DNA of 64,000 nucleotides, from contig NZ_KB906398.1 in NCBI RefSeq assembly GCF_000381345.1, positions 434,001 through 498,000 of the forward strand, read 5' to 3'. A program made the position numbers and the translations under genes. This document shows positions 9,690 through 21,674 of the stretch, piece by piece. The DNA comes from Deinococcus apachensis DSM 19763 (GTDB lineage: Bacteria; Deinococcota; Deinococci; Deinococcales; Deinococcaceae). Positions within the stretch are counted from its first letter, which is position 1. Every line of letters begins with the position of its first letter. The notes beneath the pieces were generated by a model. That model was not told where the DNA came from, made no database searches, and saw only the letters and a program-made list of their open reading frames with translations.

Positions 9690-10553
9690 GTGGCGCTGAT
9701 CGGGGTGACTGGGGCGCCGGGCAACGTGGGGACGCCGCTGGTGCGCGCCCTCCTCGCGCGGGACGCCCAGGTGCGTGTCCTCGCCCGCCGCCCGGAACAA
9801 GCCCGCGGCGCCTTTGCCGACGCGCCCGAGGTGGAGGTGCAGCGGCTGGACTTCGGTGACCGCCGCAGCTACGTCGAGGCATTTCGCGGCGTGGACCGCC
9901 TCTTCATCGTGCGTCCCCCCCAGCTCAGCCAAGTTCGGCGCGACATGGTGCCCGCGCTCGATGTGGCGCTGGGGGCGGGCGTGACGCAGATGGTCCTGCT
10001 CTCCCTGCAGGGGGCCGAGCGTCTCCCCTTCGTGCCGCACGCACAGCTTGAGGCGTACCTGCGCGAGAGCGGGGCGGGCTACACCTTCCTGCGCCCCTCC
10101 TTTTTCATGCAGAACCTGACGACCATGCACCTGCCCGAGCTGCGACGGGGCGAGGTCTACGTTCCGGCGGGCGGGGGCCGCACCAGCTTCATCGACGTGC
10201 GGGACATTGCGGAGTTCGGCGCCGTGGTCCTCACCGAGCCCGGCCACGAGGGCAAGGCGTACGAGCTGACGGGCTCGGAGGCCCTCACCTACGCCGAAGT
10301 CGCCGCCAAACTCACCGCCGCCACGGGCCGCCCCATCCGCTACGCCGACCCCACCCCGCTCGCCTTTTTCCGCCACATGCGCGCACGCGGTATCAGCACC
10401 AGCCAGACGCTCGTCATGGAGGCGATCTACGCCACCGCCCGCTTCGGCCTCGCGGCGCGCGTGACGCCCGAGACCGCGCAACTGTTGGGCCGCCCGCCGC
10501 GTTCTTTCGACGAGTTTGCGCGGTCTGTCGCCCCCCTTCTTTCCCAGGAGTAA
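9690..10553 (+). CDS. NmrA-like atypical SDR, NAD(P)-binding
   Basis: Protein of 287 residues, starting GTG four nt after the proline dehydrogenase stop. The Rossmann fold opens with [19 protein letters not shown] (GxxGxxG), followed by VRVLARRPE for the NADP ribose phosphate. The usual SDR Tyr-x-x-x-Lys is absent; [14 protein letters not shown] and [12 protein letters not shown] are NmrA/azoreductase-type features. These proteins act as NAD(P) sensors or quinone/azo reductases. It sits between proline dehydrogenase and P5C dehydrogenase with tight spacing, so it is in the proline operon, but a catalytic part in that pathway is not established. Confidence 0.85.
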   Translation: MALIGVTGAPGNVGTPLVRALLARDAQVRVLARRPEQARGAFADAPEVEVQRLDFGDRRSYVEAFRGVDRLFIVRPPQLSQVRRDMVPALDVALGAGVTQMVLLSLQGAERLPFVPHAQLEAYLRESGAGYTFLRPSFFMQNLTTMHLPELRRGEVYVPAGGGRTSFIDVRDIAEFGAVVLTEPGHEGKAYELTGSEALTYAEVAAKLTAATGRPIRYADPTPLAFFRHMRARGISTSQTLVMEAIYATARFGLAARVTPETAQLLGRPPRSFDEFARSVAPLLSQE

Positions 10554-10556
10554 CCC

Positions 10557-12128
<1,572 letters not shown>

Positions 12129-12161
12129 GGTCAATTAAGGAACGCTTCAGGGCGTTCGGGG

Positions 12162-12200
12162 CGGGATGGGTCATGACCGGCCCATCCCGTTCTGCTTGGT
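12162..12200 (+). terminator. Rho-independent-type terminator of proline operon
   Basis: CGGGATGGG (12162-12170) pairs perfectly with CCCATCCCG (12181-12189), loop of 10 nt, followed by TTCTGCTT. A smaller stem GAACGC/GCGTTC lies just before it. Confidence 0.75.
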
Positions 12201-12579
12201 CATCACACTTGGCAGGAATCAGGGGAGGGCGGGGCATAGGGACCGCCCCCCAGCTCTTTTACCCTTGCTTCTGCATGGAATGGGCCCTACCAGGCCTATC
12301 AGTCGAAGTCGAGCCTTGAGTCCCGGCGATGAGATGCCTCGTTGACGCTCAGCGGGACAACCCTTTTGCACTTCGCCATCCACGAGCAGTGATCACCTGT
12401 GATTGGATCCTCCTTAAACGCGGTCAAAATCAGCCTAGACAGGTCCTGGAAAGGGCCTGAGACCGGCTCTAACATCCGGCGCAAATCCAACTCTAACCCA
12501 GAGTATCCGTTCCTCTCGCAGCTCCGCGCCGCCTTCTGGTGCGGTTGCGTTCGCCTTTTGCTCTGTTCCCGGAGGCCCC
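12201..12579. other. Intergenic region without a convincing gene
   Basis: Together with the terminator, about 450 nt separate the proline operon from the subtilase gene. The stretch around 12390-12510 is visibly richer in A and T than its surroundings. A minus-strand open frame of 63 codons (12299-12490) is the only ORF and has no recognisable domain or ribosome-binding site. The right end holds the subtilase leader: a GGAGG at 12571-12575 sits 5 nt before its ATG, so unlike many neighbours this message has a real 5' leader. Confidence 0.5.
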
Positions 12580-14328
12580 ATGAAGGACACCCGTACCCTG
12601 CTCGCCGCGACCCTCGCCCTCACGCTCGCTGCCTGCGGACAGCAGGCTCAGACGCCCGCGCCCAGCGCCAGCAGCCCCGACCAGGCCACCGCGGCGGACG
12701 GCGCCTACCTGGTGGGCTTCAAGGAGAGCAACCTGGGCTCGCAGAGCCTGAGCCCGCAGGCACTCCAGGCGCAGGCCCAGCTCCAGGCGCAAGCCATTAC
12801 CGCCGCTGGGGGCACGCTGACAACCCAGTGGACCGAGATCAGCGCCGCCGCCGTGCACCTGAGCCCCGAGGCGCTGGCGAAACTCAAGGCCAACCCCTCG
12901 GTCGAGTACGTGGAGCCCGACCTCGTGCGGCACGCGATGGGGATGCGGAGCGGCGTGACGGACGCCAGCCCGGCGCATGCGAACCTCGGGGCTCAGGGTC
13001 TCACCGCGCAGGCCACGCCGATCTACTCCGCCAGCGGCGAGTTCACCTGGGGTGACAACGCGCTCAAGGTGCCCAGCCTGCGGGCGAGCAACTACACCGG
13101 GGCGGGCGTGGCCGTCTGTGTGACCGACACGGGCATCGACGCCAACCACCCCGAGTTCCAGAGGAAGCTGAAGGGCTTCAAGAACTTCGTCTCCACCGAG
13201 ACGTATACCGACCCCTACCAGAAGAACGACGTGTCGCACCACGGCACGCACGTCTCGGGCACCATCTTCGCCCAGTATGGGGCGGGGACTGGCGCGACCG
13301 GGCAGCAGTCGGGCATGGACCCCAACGGGGTGGGCGGCGTGGCGAGCGGCGTGAACCTGTACATGGCGCGCGTGCTGGGCAACGATGGCTCGGGGGCCTC
13401 CAGCGGCATCATCAACGGGGTGAACTGGTGTGCCGCGCAGCTCAAGAGCCAGGGCGGCACCGAGAACAAGGTGGTCATCAGCATGTCGCTGGGCGGAGGC
13501 CGGGCCAGCCAGACCGAGCAGCGCGCGTACACCAGCGTGTACAACAAGGGCGCGCTGATCGTCGCCGCGACTGGCAACGACGGCGCCGCCGTCTCCTACC
13601 CCGCCGCGTACACCAACGTGGTGGGCGTGGGCGCCATCGACTCCTCCGAGGCCAAGGCGGACTTCTCCAACTTCGGCTCCCAGGTCGATCTGGTCGGCCC
13701 AGGCGTGGATGTCCTGAGCAGCGTGCCGCTGGGCCAGGGCACGGCGGCGAGCGCGAGTGGTGGCGGCGTGACCTTCAGCGACGTGCAGGCCGCCGACCTG
13801 AGCGGCAGGGGCACCTTCAGCGGCACCATTGTCGCGGCGGGCGGCACGAACAACGAGTTCTGCGGCACGGGCACCCGCAACGCGGCCCTGACGGGCAACA
13901 TCGCCCTGATCAGCCGCGGCACCTGCTCCTTCGAGGAAAAGACCGCCAATGCGGTCGCCAGCGGCGCCAAGGCCGTCATGATCTACAACAACACGGCGGG
14001 CTCGCTGGGCATGAGCCTGACGAACAGCTACTCGGTGCCCGTCGTGGGCCTCCTGCAGACCGACGGCCAGGCGCTGCTGGGCAAGCTCCCCACCACCGGC
14101 ACGGCCAGCGTGAAGGGCGCGGACTACGAGTACTTCAATGGCACCAGCATGGCGACCCCGCACGTTAGCGCCGCCGCGGCGGTGGTCTGGGCGGCCAAGC
14201 CCACCCTGACGAACACCCAGCTTCTGAGCCTGCTCACCTCCACCGCCAGGGATCTGGGGACGGCAGGCAAGGACAACAACTTCGGGTACGGACTGGTCGA
14301 CCCCCTCAAGGCGATCACCGGCCGGTAA
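12580..14328 (+). CDS. Secreted lipoprotein subtilisin-like serine peptidase (S8) with PA-type insert
   Basis: Protein of 582 residues. A lipoprotein signal ends at the lipobox LAAC (Cys 19). Residues 40-115 form an inhibitor-I9 propeptide (YLVGFKES, VEYVEPD). The catalytic triad is D183 in VTDTGID, H221 in HHGTHVSG and S523 in NGTSMATPH. Between about residues 388 and 515 a protease-associated domain is inserted (ALISRGTCSFEEKTANAV, AVMIYNN). It degrades extracellular protein, anchored at the cell surface; Deinococcus genomes hold many such proteases. A GGAGG precedes the ATG and an intrinsic terminator follows the stop. Confidence 0.94.
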   Translation: MKDTRTLLAATLALTLAACGQQAQTPAPSASSPDQATAADGAYLVGFKESNLGSQSLSPQALQAQAQLQAQAITAAGGTLTTQWTEISAAAVHLSPEALAKLKANPSVEYVEPDLVRHAMGMRSGVTDASPAHANLGAQGLTAQATPIYSASGEFTWGDNALKVPSLRASNYTGAGVAVCVTDTGIDANHPEFQRKLKGFKNFVSTETYTDPYQKNDVSHHGTHVSGTIFAQYGAGTGATGQQSGMDPNGVGGVASGVNLYMARVLGNDGSGASSGIINGVNWCAAQLKSQGGTENKVVISMSLGGGRASQTEQRAYTSVYNKGALIVAATGNDGAAVSYPAAYTNVVGVGAIDSSEAKADFSNFGSQVDLVGPGVDVLSSVPLGQGTAASASGGGVTFSDVQAADLSGRGTFSGTIVAAGGTNNEFCGTGTRNAALTGNIALISRGTCSFEEKTANAVASGAKAVMIYNNTAGSLGMSLTNSYSVPVVGLLQTDGQALLGKLPTTGTASVKGADYEYFNGTSMATPHVSAAAAVVWAAKPTLTNTQLLSLLTSTARDLGTAGKDNNFGYGLVDPLKAITGR

Positions 14329-14341
14329 GGCCCTTCAGGCA

Positions 14342-14376
14342 AAGCCGCTCCCAGGACGGGGGCGGCTTGTTTCGTT
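14342..14376 (+). terminator. Terminator after subtilase gene
   Basis: AAGCCGC (14342-14348) pairs with GCGGCTT (14362-14368), followed by GTTTCGTTT. It lies 14 nt after the stop codon. Confidence 0.75.
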
Positions 14377-14409
14377 TCCGTGGCACGTCGGGGCCGTTAT
14401 CCTCAGGGG

Positions 14410-14859
14410 GTGAGGCACCACATCAGCGCGGCTGGGGTCGTCCTGAGGGGTGACCGGCTCCTCCTCGTGCGTCATCATCAGCCTGGTCGGTACGACTTCT
14501 GGCTGCCTCCGGGCGGGGGGCTGGAAGGTGAGGAGAGTCTCTTCGAGACCGCCCAGCGCGAGGTCCACGAGGAAACCGGGCTGATTGTCCGGGCTGAGCG
14601 GCTGCTGTACCTTCAGGAGATCGTCGAACCGGGATTGCATATCTGCAAGAGTTTCGTGCTCTGCTCCGAGGTGGGAGGAGAGCTCTCCCTCGACCACCGG
14701 GTGAGTGACAAGCTGGTGGACGCGCGGTTCTTGCCCGAGGAAGCCCTCGCGGGTTTGGACGTGCGCCCGGAGGTGTTCCGGGAGACCTTCTGGCAGGACT
14801 GGCGGGCGGGCTTTCCGGGCTTCAGGTATCTGGGCCTGCAGCGGGCCACGGACGCCTAG
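14410..14859 (+). CDS. Nudix hydrolase
   Basis: Protein of 149 residues. The full Nudix box is present: G-x5-E-x7-REVHEETGL, beginning GGGLEGEESLF. Nudix enzymes hydrolyse nucleoside diphosphates linked to another group, and Deinococcus has an expanded set. I choose GTG 14410 because a TATCCT -10 (14398-14403) ends 6 nt before it, which would make the message leaderless; an upstream start at 14380 would lie within the promoter and next to the preceding terminator. The substrate cannot be predicted. Confidence 0.88.
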   Translation: MRHHISAAGVVLRGDRLLLVRHHQPGRYDFWLPPGGGLEGEESLFETAQREVHEETGLIVRAERLLYLQEIVEPGLHICKSFVLCSEVGGELSLDHRVSDKLVDARFLPEEALAGLDVRPEVFRETFWQDWRAGFPGFRYLGLQRATDA

Positions 14860-14862
14860 ACC

Positions 14863-16296
14863 CTACGGCCCGCCCTCCCCCATCAGCCGGTCCACGATCA
14901 GCGCCCCGCCCAGGATGGCCGGAATGCCCCCGCCGGGATGAACGCCCGTGCCAACCTGCCAGAGCTTCGGGTGAGGCCGGTAGGACTGGGGATGCAGGGG
15001 GCCGCCGCGCCAGACGGGGAGGGCGGCCCCGTAGATCGCCCCGCCGGGATGGCCGCCCGCCGCGTAGTGGCTGGGGGGCAGGGCCACGACCTCCCGCGCG
15101 GACGCGAGCAGGCCGGGCACGCCCAGCGTGCGCTCCACCCGCTCCACCTGCGCCCGCACCCAGTGATGACCAGGCCGAAGATCATGCCCGGTCGCGGGGG
15201 CGGTGAGCAGCACGGCCAGCCTCTCCCCCTCCGCGTGGACGAGGGCGAGGGTGTCGGGCGGGAGGGCTCCGGCGCGAACGGCGGCCCGGAAGGGGCGAAA
15301 GTCCGAGGGCGGCAGGACGGAGGTGGCGGGCAACGGGGCGGGGCCGGGCAGCGCCGCGTACAGGGCGAGACCACTCACCGTCCGGCGGGCGACGGGTGAA
15401 CGCGCGGGCCGTCCGAGCAGCGCGGCGAGCCGGGCCGGGTCGAGGGCGCTCACCAGCAGGTCGTGAAGGCGCACCCCTCCACCCTTGAGGATGAGGCGGG
15501 CCACCGTGGTATCCACCCGCACGACCTCCGCCCCCTCCACCACCTTCACGTTCCGGGCCGCTCCGAAGGCGAGCAGCGCATCCAAGAGGGCACCCGTACC
15601 ACGCGCGGGCCGGGCAACGGACGCGGCAGCCAGCGCCGGAATCAGGGCATACAGGGCAGGCGCGTCCCACGGCGTGAGCCCCGCGTTCAGCGCGTGCGTC
15701 CGCACGGCGTGGGCGAGGGCCGGGGGCAGCCGCCGGGCGCGCACCCACCCTTCGGCGGTGAGGTGACCTCCGGTCGCCCGGAACAGGGCCGCGCTCGCCC
15801 GCCGGAAAGCCGGATCAGAGAGGCGGGGCGGAGTGGTCAGCAGCGTCCCGAGGTGCGGCGCGAGGATTCGGGCTGGTTCGGCGTACGCCTCCCAGGCCGC
15901 GTGCAGGGGATGACCCTGCGGAACGGGCAGCGGCACCGCCCCGAACGGCGTGTAATGCACGCCCAGCCCCCCAGGCAGCGGACGCAGGTCGAGCGGGTCC
16001 ACCTCGCCCAGCCGTCTCAGATACGTACGCCACACCTCCGGGAAGGTGAAGAGGCTCGGCCCCGTGTCGAAGGTCAGGCCGCCGACCATGACCCGCCGCA
16101 GCTTGCCGCCCGCCCGGTCCCGCTCGTACACCGTGACCGCGTGTCCCCGTTCCGCCAGCAGCGCCGCGAGCGCGAGTCCCGCGAGACCGCCGCCGAGGAT
16201 ACCGATGGAGCGGGAGTGGACAGTGGAAAGTGGAAAGCGGGAGGGACCGGGCTCTTTCTGACGGCTGACCGCTGACGGCTGACCGCTCCCCCTCAC
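14863..16296 (-). CDS. Phytoene desaturase/carotenoid oxidoreductase-like flavoprotein
   Basis: Protein of 477 residues if it starts at GTG 16296. The FAD-binding Rossmann motif [21 protein letters not shown] is followed by [20 protein letters not shown], and the C-terminus has the desaturase signature [22 protein letters not shown]. This is the CrtI/CrtD family of carotenoid desaturases, saturases and isomerases. No ATG exists between the upstream stop and the Rossmann strand; the GTG overlaps the stop of the UbiA gene (GTGA), implying coupling. The first 31 residues are encoded by short tandem repeats and look non-native. The natural substrate is not known, but a carotenoid is likely. Confidence 0.85.
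   Translation of the reverse strand: MRGSGQPSAVSRQKEPGPSRFPLSTVHSRSIGILGGGLAGLALAALLAERGHAVTVYERDRAGGKLRRVMVGGLTFDTGPSLFTFPEVWRTYLRRLGEVDPLDLRPLPGGLGVHYTPFGAVPLPVPQGHPLHAAWEAYAEPARILAPHLGTLLTTPPRLSDPAFRRASAALFRATGGHLTAEGWVRARRLPPALAHAVRTHALNAGLTPWDAPALYALIPALAAASVARPARGTGALLDALLAFGAARNVKVVEGAEVVRVDTTVARLILKGGGVRLHDLLVSALDPARLAALLGRPARSPVARRTVSGLALYAALPGPAPLPATSVLPPSDFRPFRAAVRAGALPPDTLALVHAEGERLAVLLTAPATGHDLRPGHHWVRAQVERVERTLGVPGLLASAREVVALPPSHYAAGGHPGGAIYGAALPVWRGGPLHPQSYRPHPKLWQVGTGVHPGGGIPAILGGALIVDRLMGEGGP
16220..16287. repeat. Short tandem repeats inside the desaturase 5' end
   Basis: Four 7-bp units GAC[G/C]GCT run from 16260 to 16287, and 16218-16238 contains repeated AGTGGA/AGTGGAAAG. 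The tract encodes the odd N-terminal extension of the desaturase. It looks like slippage-prone repeat DNA placed between the start codon and the Rossmann fold. Confidence 0.7.
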
Positions 16297-17171
16297 GGCC
16301 ACAGCCCGCGCGCCAGCAGGTACACGAGGGGTACGCCCGCAATCGTCCCCACGATCCACGGGGTCACGATGCTGAGGGGGTACAGCCGGGCCGCATGTTC
16401 GGGGGTGGGCCGCCACAACAGGGCGAGGGCCATGCCACCGCACACCAGCCACAGGGCAAGGGCGGTGAGGTGACTGAGCGGCCACAGCAGCCCCCCTGCG
16501 AGCAGGAACCATCCCAGCGCGTAAGCTGACGTCCCCCGCACCCCCAGGGTGGTGGCGACGGTGCGCGTCCCGGCCAGGCGGTCGGCGGGTACATCCTGCG
16601 CGGCGTCGAAGGCATGTTTGCCCACCGAGTAGGCCATCAACGCGGCGAGGGGGAGCCAGGGCACGGGAACCCCCAAGGCGAGGGCGGGCAGCACGAGGGG
16701 GAGCGCGTAGGCGACGTTGCTCAACCCGTCGAGAAAGGGACGGCCCTTCAGCCGCAGGGGGGGCAGGCTGTACGCCACGAACAACGCGGCGGCGACCAGC
16801 AGCACCCCAATCGCGGCGGGTGGCAGCAGCAGCGCGAGCGCCAGCAGAAAGGGAGCATTGAGCGCCAGGATCGCCCGCCGCAGCGGCCCCCCCTCCCCCG
16901 CCGTCAGCCGCGCGCCCTGCCAGCCCCCCTTGCGCGCCGAGAGGGCGTCCTCCTCCCGGTCGGCGAGGTCGTTCAGGCCGTAGATCAGCAGGTTGAAGGG
17001 CAGGGTCAGGTACGCGAGCAGCACCAGCAGGTCGGGCCGCAGGGTATAGAGGTGCCCGGTCAGCCACAGGCCCATGACCAGCGTGCCCACCGTGTTCACC
17101 CACAGGGCGGGGCGGGCCACGGTCAGCAGGCGGCGCAGGGGGAGTCGGGCGGGCAGGGTCAGGGGGCGCAT
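16293..17171 (-). CDS. UbiA family prenyltransferase
   Basis: Membrane protein of 292 residues with about eight hydrophobic helices. The first Asp-rich motif of UbiA enzymes is seen as [16 protein letters not shown] and the second as [20 protein letters not shown], which bind the diphosphate via magnesium. UbiA proteins transfer prenyl chains to aromatic or isoprenoid acceptors; some are carotenoid elongases/hydratases. Its coupling to a carotenoid-type desaturase suggests work on carotenoid or a related isoprenoid. A TACAAT -10 (minus strand, 17210-17215) precedes it. ATG at 17171 begins shortly before the first membrane helix. Confidence 0.87.
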   Translation of the reverse strand: MRPLTLPARLPLRRLLTVARPALWVNTVGTLVMGLWLTGHLYTLRPDLLVLLAYLTLPFNLLIYGLNDLADREEDALSARKGGWQGARLTAGEGGPLRRAILALNAPFLLALALLLPPAAIGVLLVAAALFVAYSLPPLRLKGRPFLDGLSNVAYALPLVLPALALGVPVPWLPLAALMAYSVGKHAFDAAQDVPADRLAGTRTVATTLGVRGTSAYALGWFLLAGGLLWPLSHLTALALWLVCGGMALALLWRPTPEHAARLYPLSIVTPWIVGTIAGVPLVYLLARGLWP

Positions 17172-17337
17172 GGGCTCTCGCGGGCGCGGGGAGGGCGCGG
17201 GCAGGCCGCATTGTAGAGGGGAAGGCGACCCGCCGCCGGGACAGATGGCAGCTTCCCCATATCCGCTCGACAGTCCCGGAATGCGTACAGTCTGCGCGCC
17301 CCCCGCATGGCCCAATGGGGACGCGAAAGGAGAGGAC

Positions 17338-18246
17338 ATGCGGGTACTGGTCACCGGAGGCACGGGCTTCGTCGGGCGGGCGGTCGTGGGGGAGTTGCTG
17401 GGGCGGGGGCACACGGTCTATGCCGGGTCACGGGACGGCGCCTCCCTTCCCGGTGCGGACGGAGTCAAGCTGGACGTGACGGACGCGGGCAGCGTCCTGC
17501 GGGCGGTGGGAGAGACCCGCCCCGACGCCGTGATCCACCTCGTCGGCATCATCGCGGAGGAGGGGACGCAGACCTTCGAGCGGGTCCATCTGGAGGGCAC
17601 CCGGCATATGCTGGCCGCCACCCCCCGGCAGGCCCGCTACGTCCACATGAGCGCCCTGGGTGCCCGGGAGGACAGCGCCAGCGGCTACAGCCGCAGCAAG
17701 GCGCAGGCCGAGCGCCTGGTGCGCGAGAGCGGCCTGAGCTGGACGATCTTCGAGCCCAGCCTGATCTTCGGGGTTGGGGACGACTTCTTCGGGCGGGTGC
17801 TGCGCGAACTGGTCTCCACCGCACCCGTCGTCCCCCAGATCGGGGACGGGGCCTTCCCCTTCCGGCCCGTCAGCGTGCAGGACGTGGCCCTCGCGTTTGC
17901 GGGAGCACTGGAGCAGCCGGGAACGGTGGGGCAGACCTATCCCCTCACCGGCCCGGAGGAGTTCACCTTCCGGCAGCTTCTGGAGATGGAACTGGCCGCG
18001 CTCGGGCGCAGGAAGCCCATCGTGCCCGTGCCGCTCGCGCTGATGAATCTGATGGTGCCCGCCATGCAGGTCCTCCCCAGGCCCCCCATCACGCGCGACC
18101 AGTACGCGATGCTCAAGGAGGGGAACACGGCGCCCAACGAGCCCGCCCGCTCCACCTTCGGCCTGCCCATGCTGCGGCTGGAGGACCACCTGCCCGGCAT
18201 CGTGGCGGGAAAACGGGGCGCGGGCCGGGCCGCCGGGGCGGGATGA
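17338..18246 (+). CDS. NAD(P)-binding atypical SDR, NDUFA9-like
   Basis: Protein of 302 residues. It opens with [20 protein letters not shown] (GxxGxxG), then [27 protein letters not shown] (the Y-x-x-x-K pair) and [11 protein letters not shown]. This set belongs to the atypical SDR group that includes the complex I accessory protein NDUFA9 and bacterial quinone- or lipid-related reductases. AAAGGAGAGG lies at proper distance before ATG 17338. It is divergent from the UbiA-desaturase pair and may share its control region. The substrate is unknown. Confidence 0.85.
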   Translation: MRVLVTGGTGFVGRAVVGELLGRGHTVYAGSRDGASLPGADGVKLDVTDAGSVLRAVGETRPDAVIHLVGIIAEEGTQTFERVHLEGTRHMLAATPRQARYVHMSALGAREDSASGYSRSKAQAERLVRESGLSWTIFEPSLIFGVGDDFFGRVLRELVSTAPVVPQIGDGAFPFRPVSVQDVALAFAGALEQPGTVGQTYPLTGPEEFTFRQLLEMELAALGRRKPIVPVPLALMNLMVPAMQVLPRPPITRDQYAMLKEGNTAPNEPARSTFGLPMLRLEDHLPGIVAGKRGAGRAAGAG

Positions 18247-18297
18247 GCCTGGGCCCCTGCGAGCTGCCCGGCCTCGTCCCCGGGCCGCCGCTCCGGC

Positions 18298-18839
18298 TCA
18301 AATCGTCTGTGGCAACTCCTGGAGGTAGATCAGGGGCAACACCGAATCCCCCTGTTTGAAGGCGGCGAGGTACCCAGCGACCGTGCCGCCCGCGCGGGTG
18401 ATCAGGCGGGCCAGGGCCTGCGCGGTGCCCCCCGACGCCACCACGTCCTGCACGATGGTCACGCGCCTCCCCTTGAGGCGGGCGGCGTGCGGGCCGTCGA
18501 GCCACAGCGTCTCGGCGACGCCGAGGGTGAGGCTGGGCACGTCCTGAATGAGGGGGTCTTGCATGTACGTGCGACGTTTCTTGCGGACCACCACGTAGGG
18601 GAGCCCCGCCCGGTCGCTGAGTTCGTGCACCAGCGGGAGCGCATTCGTGACGACCGAGAGCAGGATGTCGGTGCCCGGCGGGATCAGGGGGAGCATCGCC
18701 TCGGCGGCGGCGTTGGTGAACTCGCTGTCCCCGATGAATTCCACCAGCGGCACGCGCCCCACGGCGCCAACGCGGACGGTGGGCAGCTCGCGGGTCACGG
18801 CACCAATCGTGACGCGCAGGGCCTGCGGGCCGGGGGGCG

Positions 18840-18843
<4 letters not shown>
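18298..18843 (-). CDS. Phosphoribosyltransferase paralogue B
   Basis: Protein of 181 residues of the adenine/xanthine phosphoribosyltransferase type. The PRPP loop reads [13 protein letters not shown], where the first acidic residue of the usual D-D pair is Gln. Upstream come [16 protein letters not shown] and [12 protein letters not shown], which equal the substrate-hood region of its neighbour. It overlaps the preceding paralogue by 4 nt (ATGA at 18840-18843), so both are made from one message. Loss of one acidic residue suggests a changed or regulatory role, though PRPP binding may persist. No purine-binding residue can be assigned safely. Confidence 0.87.
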
Positions 18844-19388
<545 letters not shown>

Positions 19389-19422
19389 CCGCCGAGTGTA
19401 ACGCGCTGCGCGGGGGGAATCC

Positions 19423-20289
19423 TCAGCCCAGCGCCCCCGTGCCCGCGTAGCCCACGACCTCCGCCACGCCCCGGTCGCTCAGGCGCACCAGGAAGCCCGC
19501 GTCCTCGTAGTAGGCCAGCCCGCCGTCGAGGGCGAGGCACAGGTGGCCCGCGTACAGGACAGGCGTGCCGGGCTCCGGGCCGGGATTGTCGAGCAGCAGG
19601 GACACCGGCGTGTGGCCGTGCGCGAGCCGCTCGCCGCCGAAGGTCCGCAGCAGCCGCCGGGCCAGCTCCTCCCCCCGGGGCTCCGCGAAGGCGAGGCGGT
19701 CGGCGAAGGCGTTGGCGAAGTGGCCCCAGACCTCGGGCGCCTCGCTCTGGAGGAGCCGGACGACATGGGCATTCACCGCCTCCACGCTGCCCCCCAGCCG
19801 CAGGTACAGGCTGCTGTCGGCGTGCAGGAACAGCCAGCGGCCCACGCGGGCCAGGGCGGGCCGCGCCGCCAGCCAGGCCTGGTCCTCGGCGCCCAACCGG
19901 GCGGTGTCGAGCGGCTGCCCGCCGTTCGCCAGCCAGTACTCGCGGAAGCCGTAGTGGTCCTGGGGATCGTACCCGGCAAAGCGCAACGCGGCCAGGAACA
20001 TCACCTCGTGGTTGCCGAGCAGCGCCGTGACGCGCCCCCCCGCCAGCGGGGCCGAGGCCTCCAGCGAGCGAACGAGCCGCACCACGCCCGCCCCGTCGGG
20101 CCCGCGGTCCATATAGTCGCCCAGGAAGACGAGGTGCGACGTGCCCCCGGTCCAGCGGTCCCCCTCGTCGATCAGGCGGGCCCGGCGCAGCAGCACGCGG
20201 AGCTTGTCAAGGGCGCCGTGAACGTCGGCCACCACCCACAGGCCCTCGACGGGCGCGCGGAGGAGTTCACCGGGAAGGTGGACGGTCAT
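19423..20289 (-). CDS. PPP-type metallophosphoesterase (Ser/Thr phosphatase-like)
   Basis: Protein of 288 residues. The PPP metal-binding motifs are [24 protein letters not shown] and, further on, HADSS and LAHGHTPV, in the right order for a two-metal phosphoesterase such as bacterial PrpA/bis(5'-nucleosyl) tetraphosphatases. Substrates in the family include phosphoproteins and dinucleoside polyphosphates. Its start overlaps the Nudix stop (ATGA at 20286-20289), placing it third in an operon with an HspR-like regulator and a Nudix hydrolase. Both enzymes could act on nucleotide alarmones; that is inference. Confidence 0.88.
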   Translation of the reverse strand: MTVHLPGELLRAPVEGLWVVADVHGALDKLRVLLRRARLIDEGDRWTGGTSHLVFLGDYMDRGPDGAGVVRLVRSLEASAPLAGGRVTALLGNHEVMFLAALRFAGYDPQDHYGFREYWLANGGQPLDTARLGAEDQAWLAARPALARVGRWLFLHADSSLYLRLGGSVEAVNAHVVRLLQSEAPEVWGHFANAFADRLAFAEPRGEELARRLLRTFGGERLAHGHTPVSLLLDNPGPEPGTPVLYAGHLCLALDGGLAYYEDAGFLVRLSDRGVAEVVGYAGTGALG

Positions 20290-20725
20290 GCGGGCACTTC
20301 CTCAGGGCTGACGAGGGCGCGGAAGTACGCCCGGGTCGCCGCGCTCACGTCACAGGGCAGAGCGGCGAGGGGCCACCACGCCACCTCCGCCGCGTCGTCC
20401 CCGGCCCGGGCCTCGCCCGCCACCTGCCGGGTGGTGTACAGGACCGTCACCCAGGCGACCTCGTTGCCGTCCGGGTACGTGTGCTGGTGGTGGGGACCAC
20501 TCAACACTTCCAGCAGCGTCAGGGGCCCGGCCTCCAGCCCCGTTTCCTCCCGAAGTTCACGGTGGGCGGCGGCCTCGACCTCCTCGCCGACATTCACGCC
20601 TCCACCGGGCAGGTCCCAGTGACCGTCGTCACGGCGGCGGATCAGCAGAACCTCGGGGCCGTTCGCTCCACGCCGCAGCGTCGCCACGCCCGCACCCACC
20701 CGCTGGACGGCTGGGGCCTGCCCAG

Positions 20726-20729
<4 letters not shown>
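20286..20729 (-). CDS. Nudix hydrolase in hspR operon
   Basis: Protein of 147 residues with a complete Nudix box starting [20 protein letters not shown] and continuing ETGL. Before it, [16 protein letters not shown] is the strand and turn typical of MutT-like members. It overlaps the HspR stop at its 5' end and the phosphoesterase start at its 3' end, both by 4 nt, so all three proteins are coupled. The pairing with a stress regulator fits nucleotide housecleaning, but the real substrate is unknown. Confidence 0.9.
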
Positions 20730-21501
<772 letters not shown>

Positions 21502-21674
21502 TTCTGAACGTGGGCAAAGGTGAGGTCGGGCGGCGGCCGTACCCTGCTGGGCGGGGCTCAGGTACCCGGGCGCCTGACCAAAGACTCTTCACTCCGCACA
21601 GGGTGACAGGCCGGGCCATCTTCGTCTGCCCCGTTTTTCTCACTCACGCCGGACCCTCCCGCTATCATCCGCCC

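Noticed and set aside
16260..16287. GAC[G/C]GCT tandem units as a CRISPR array
   Set aside because: Units are 7 bp, directly adjacent and without spacers; no cas genes nearby.
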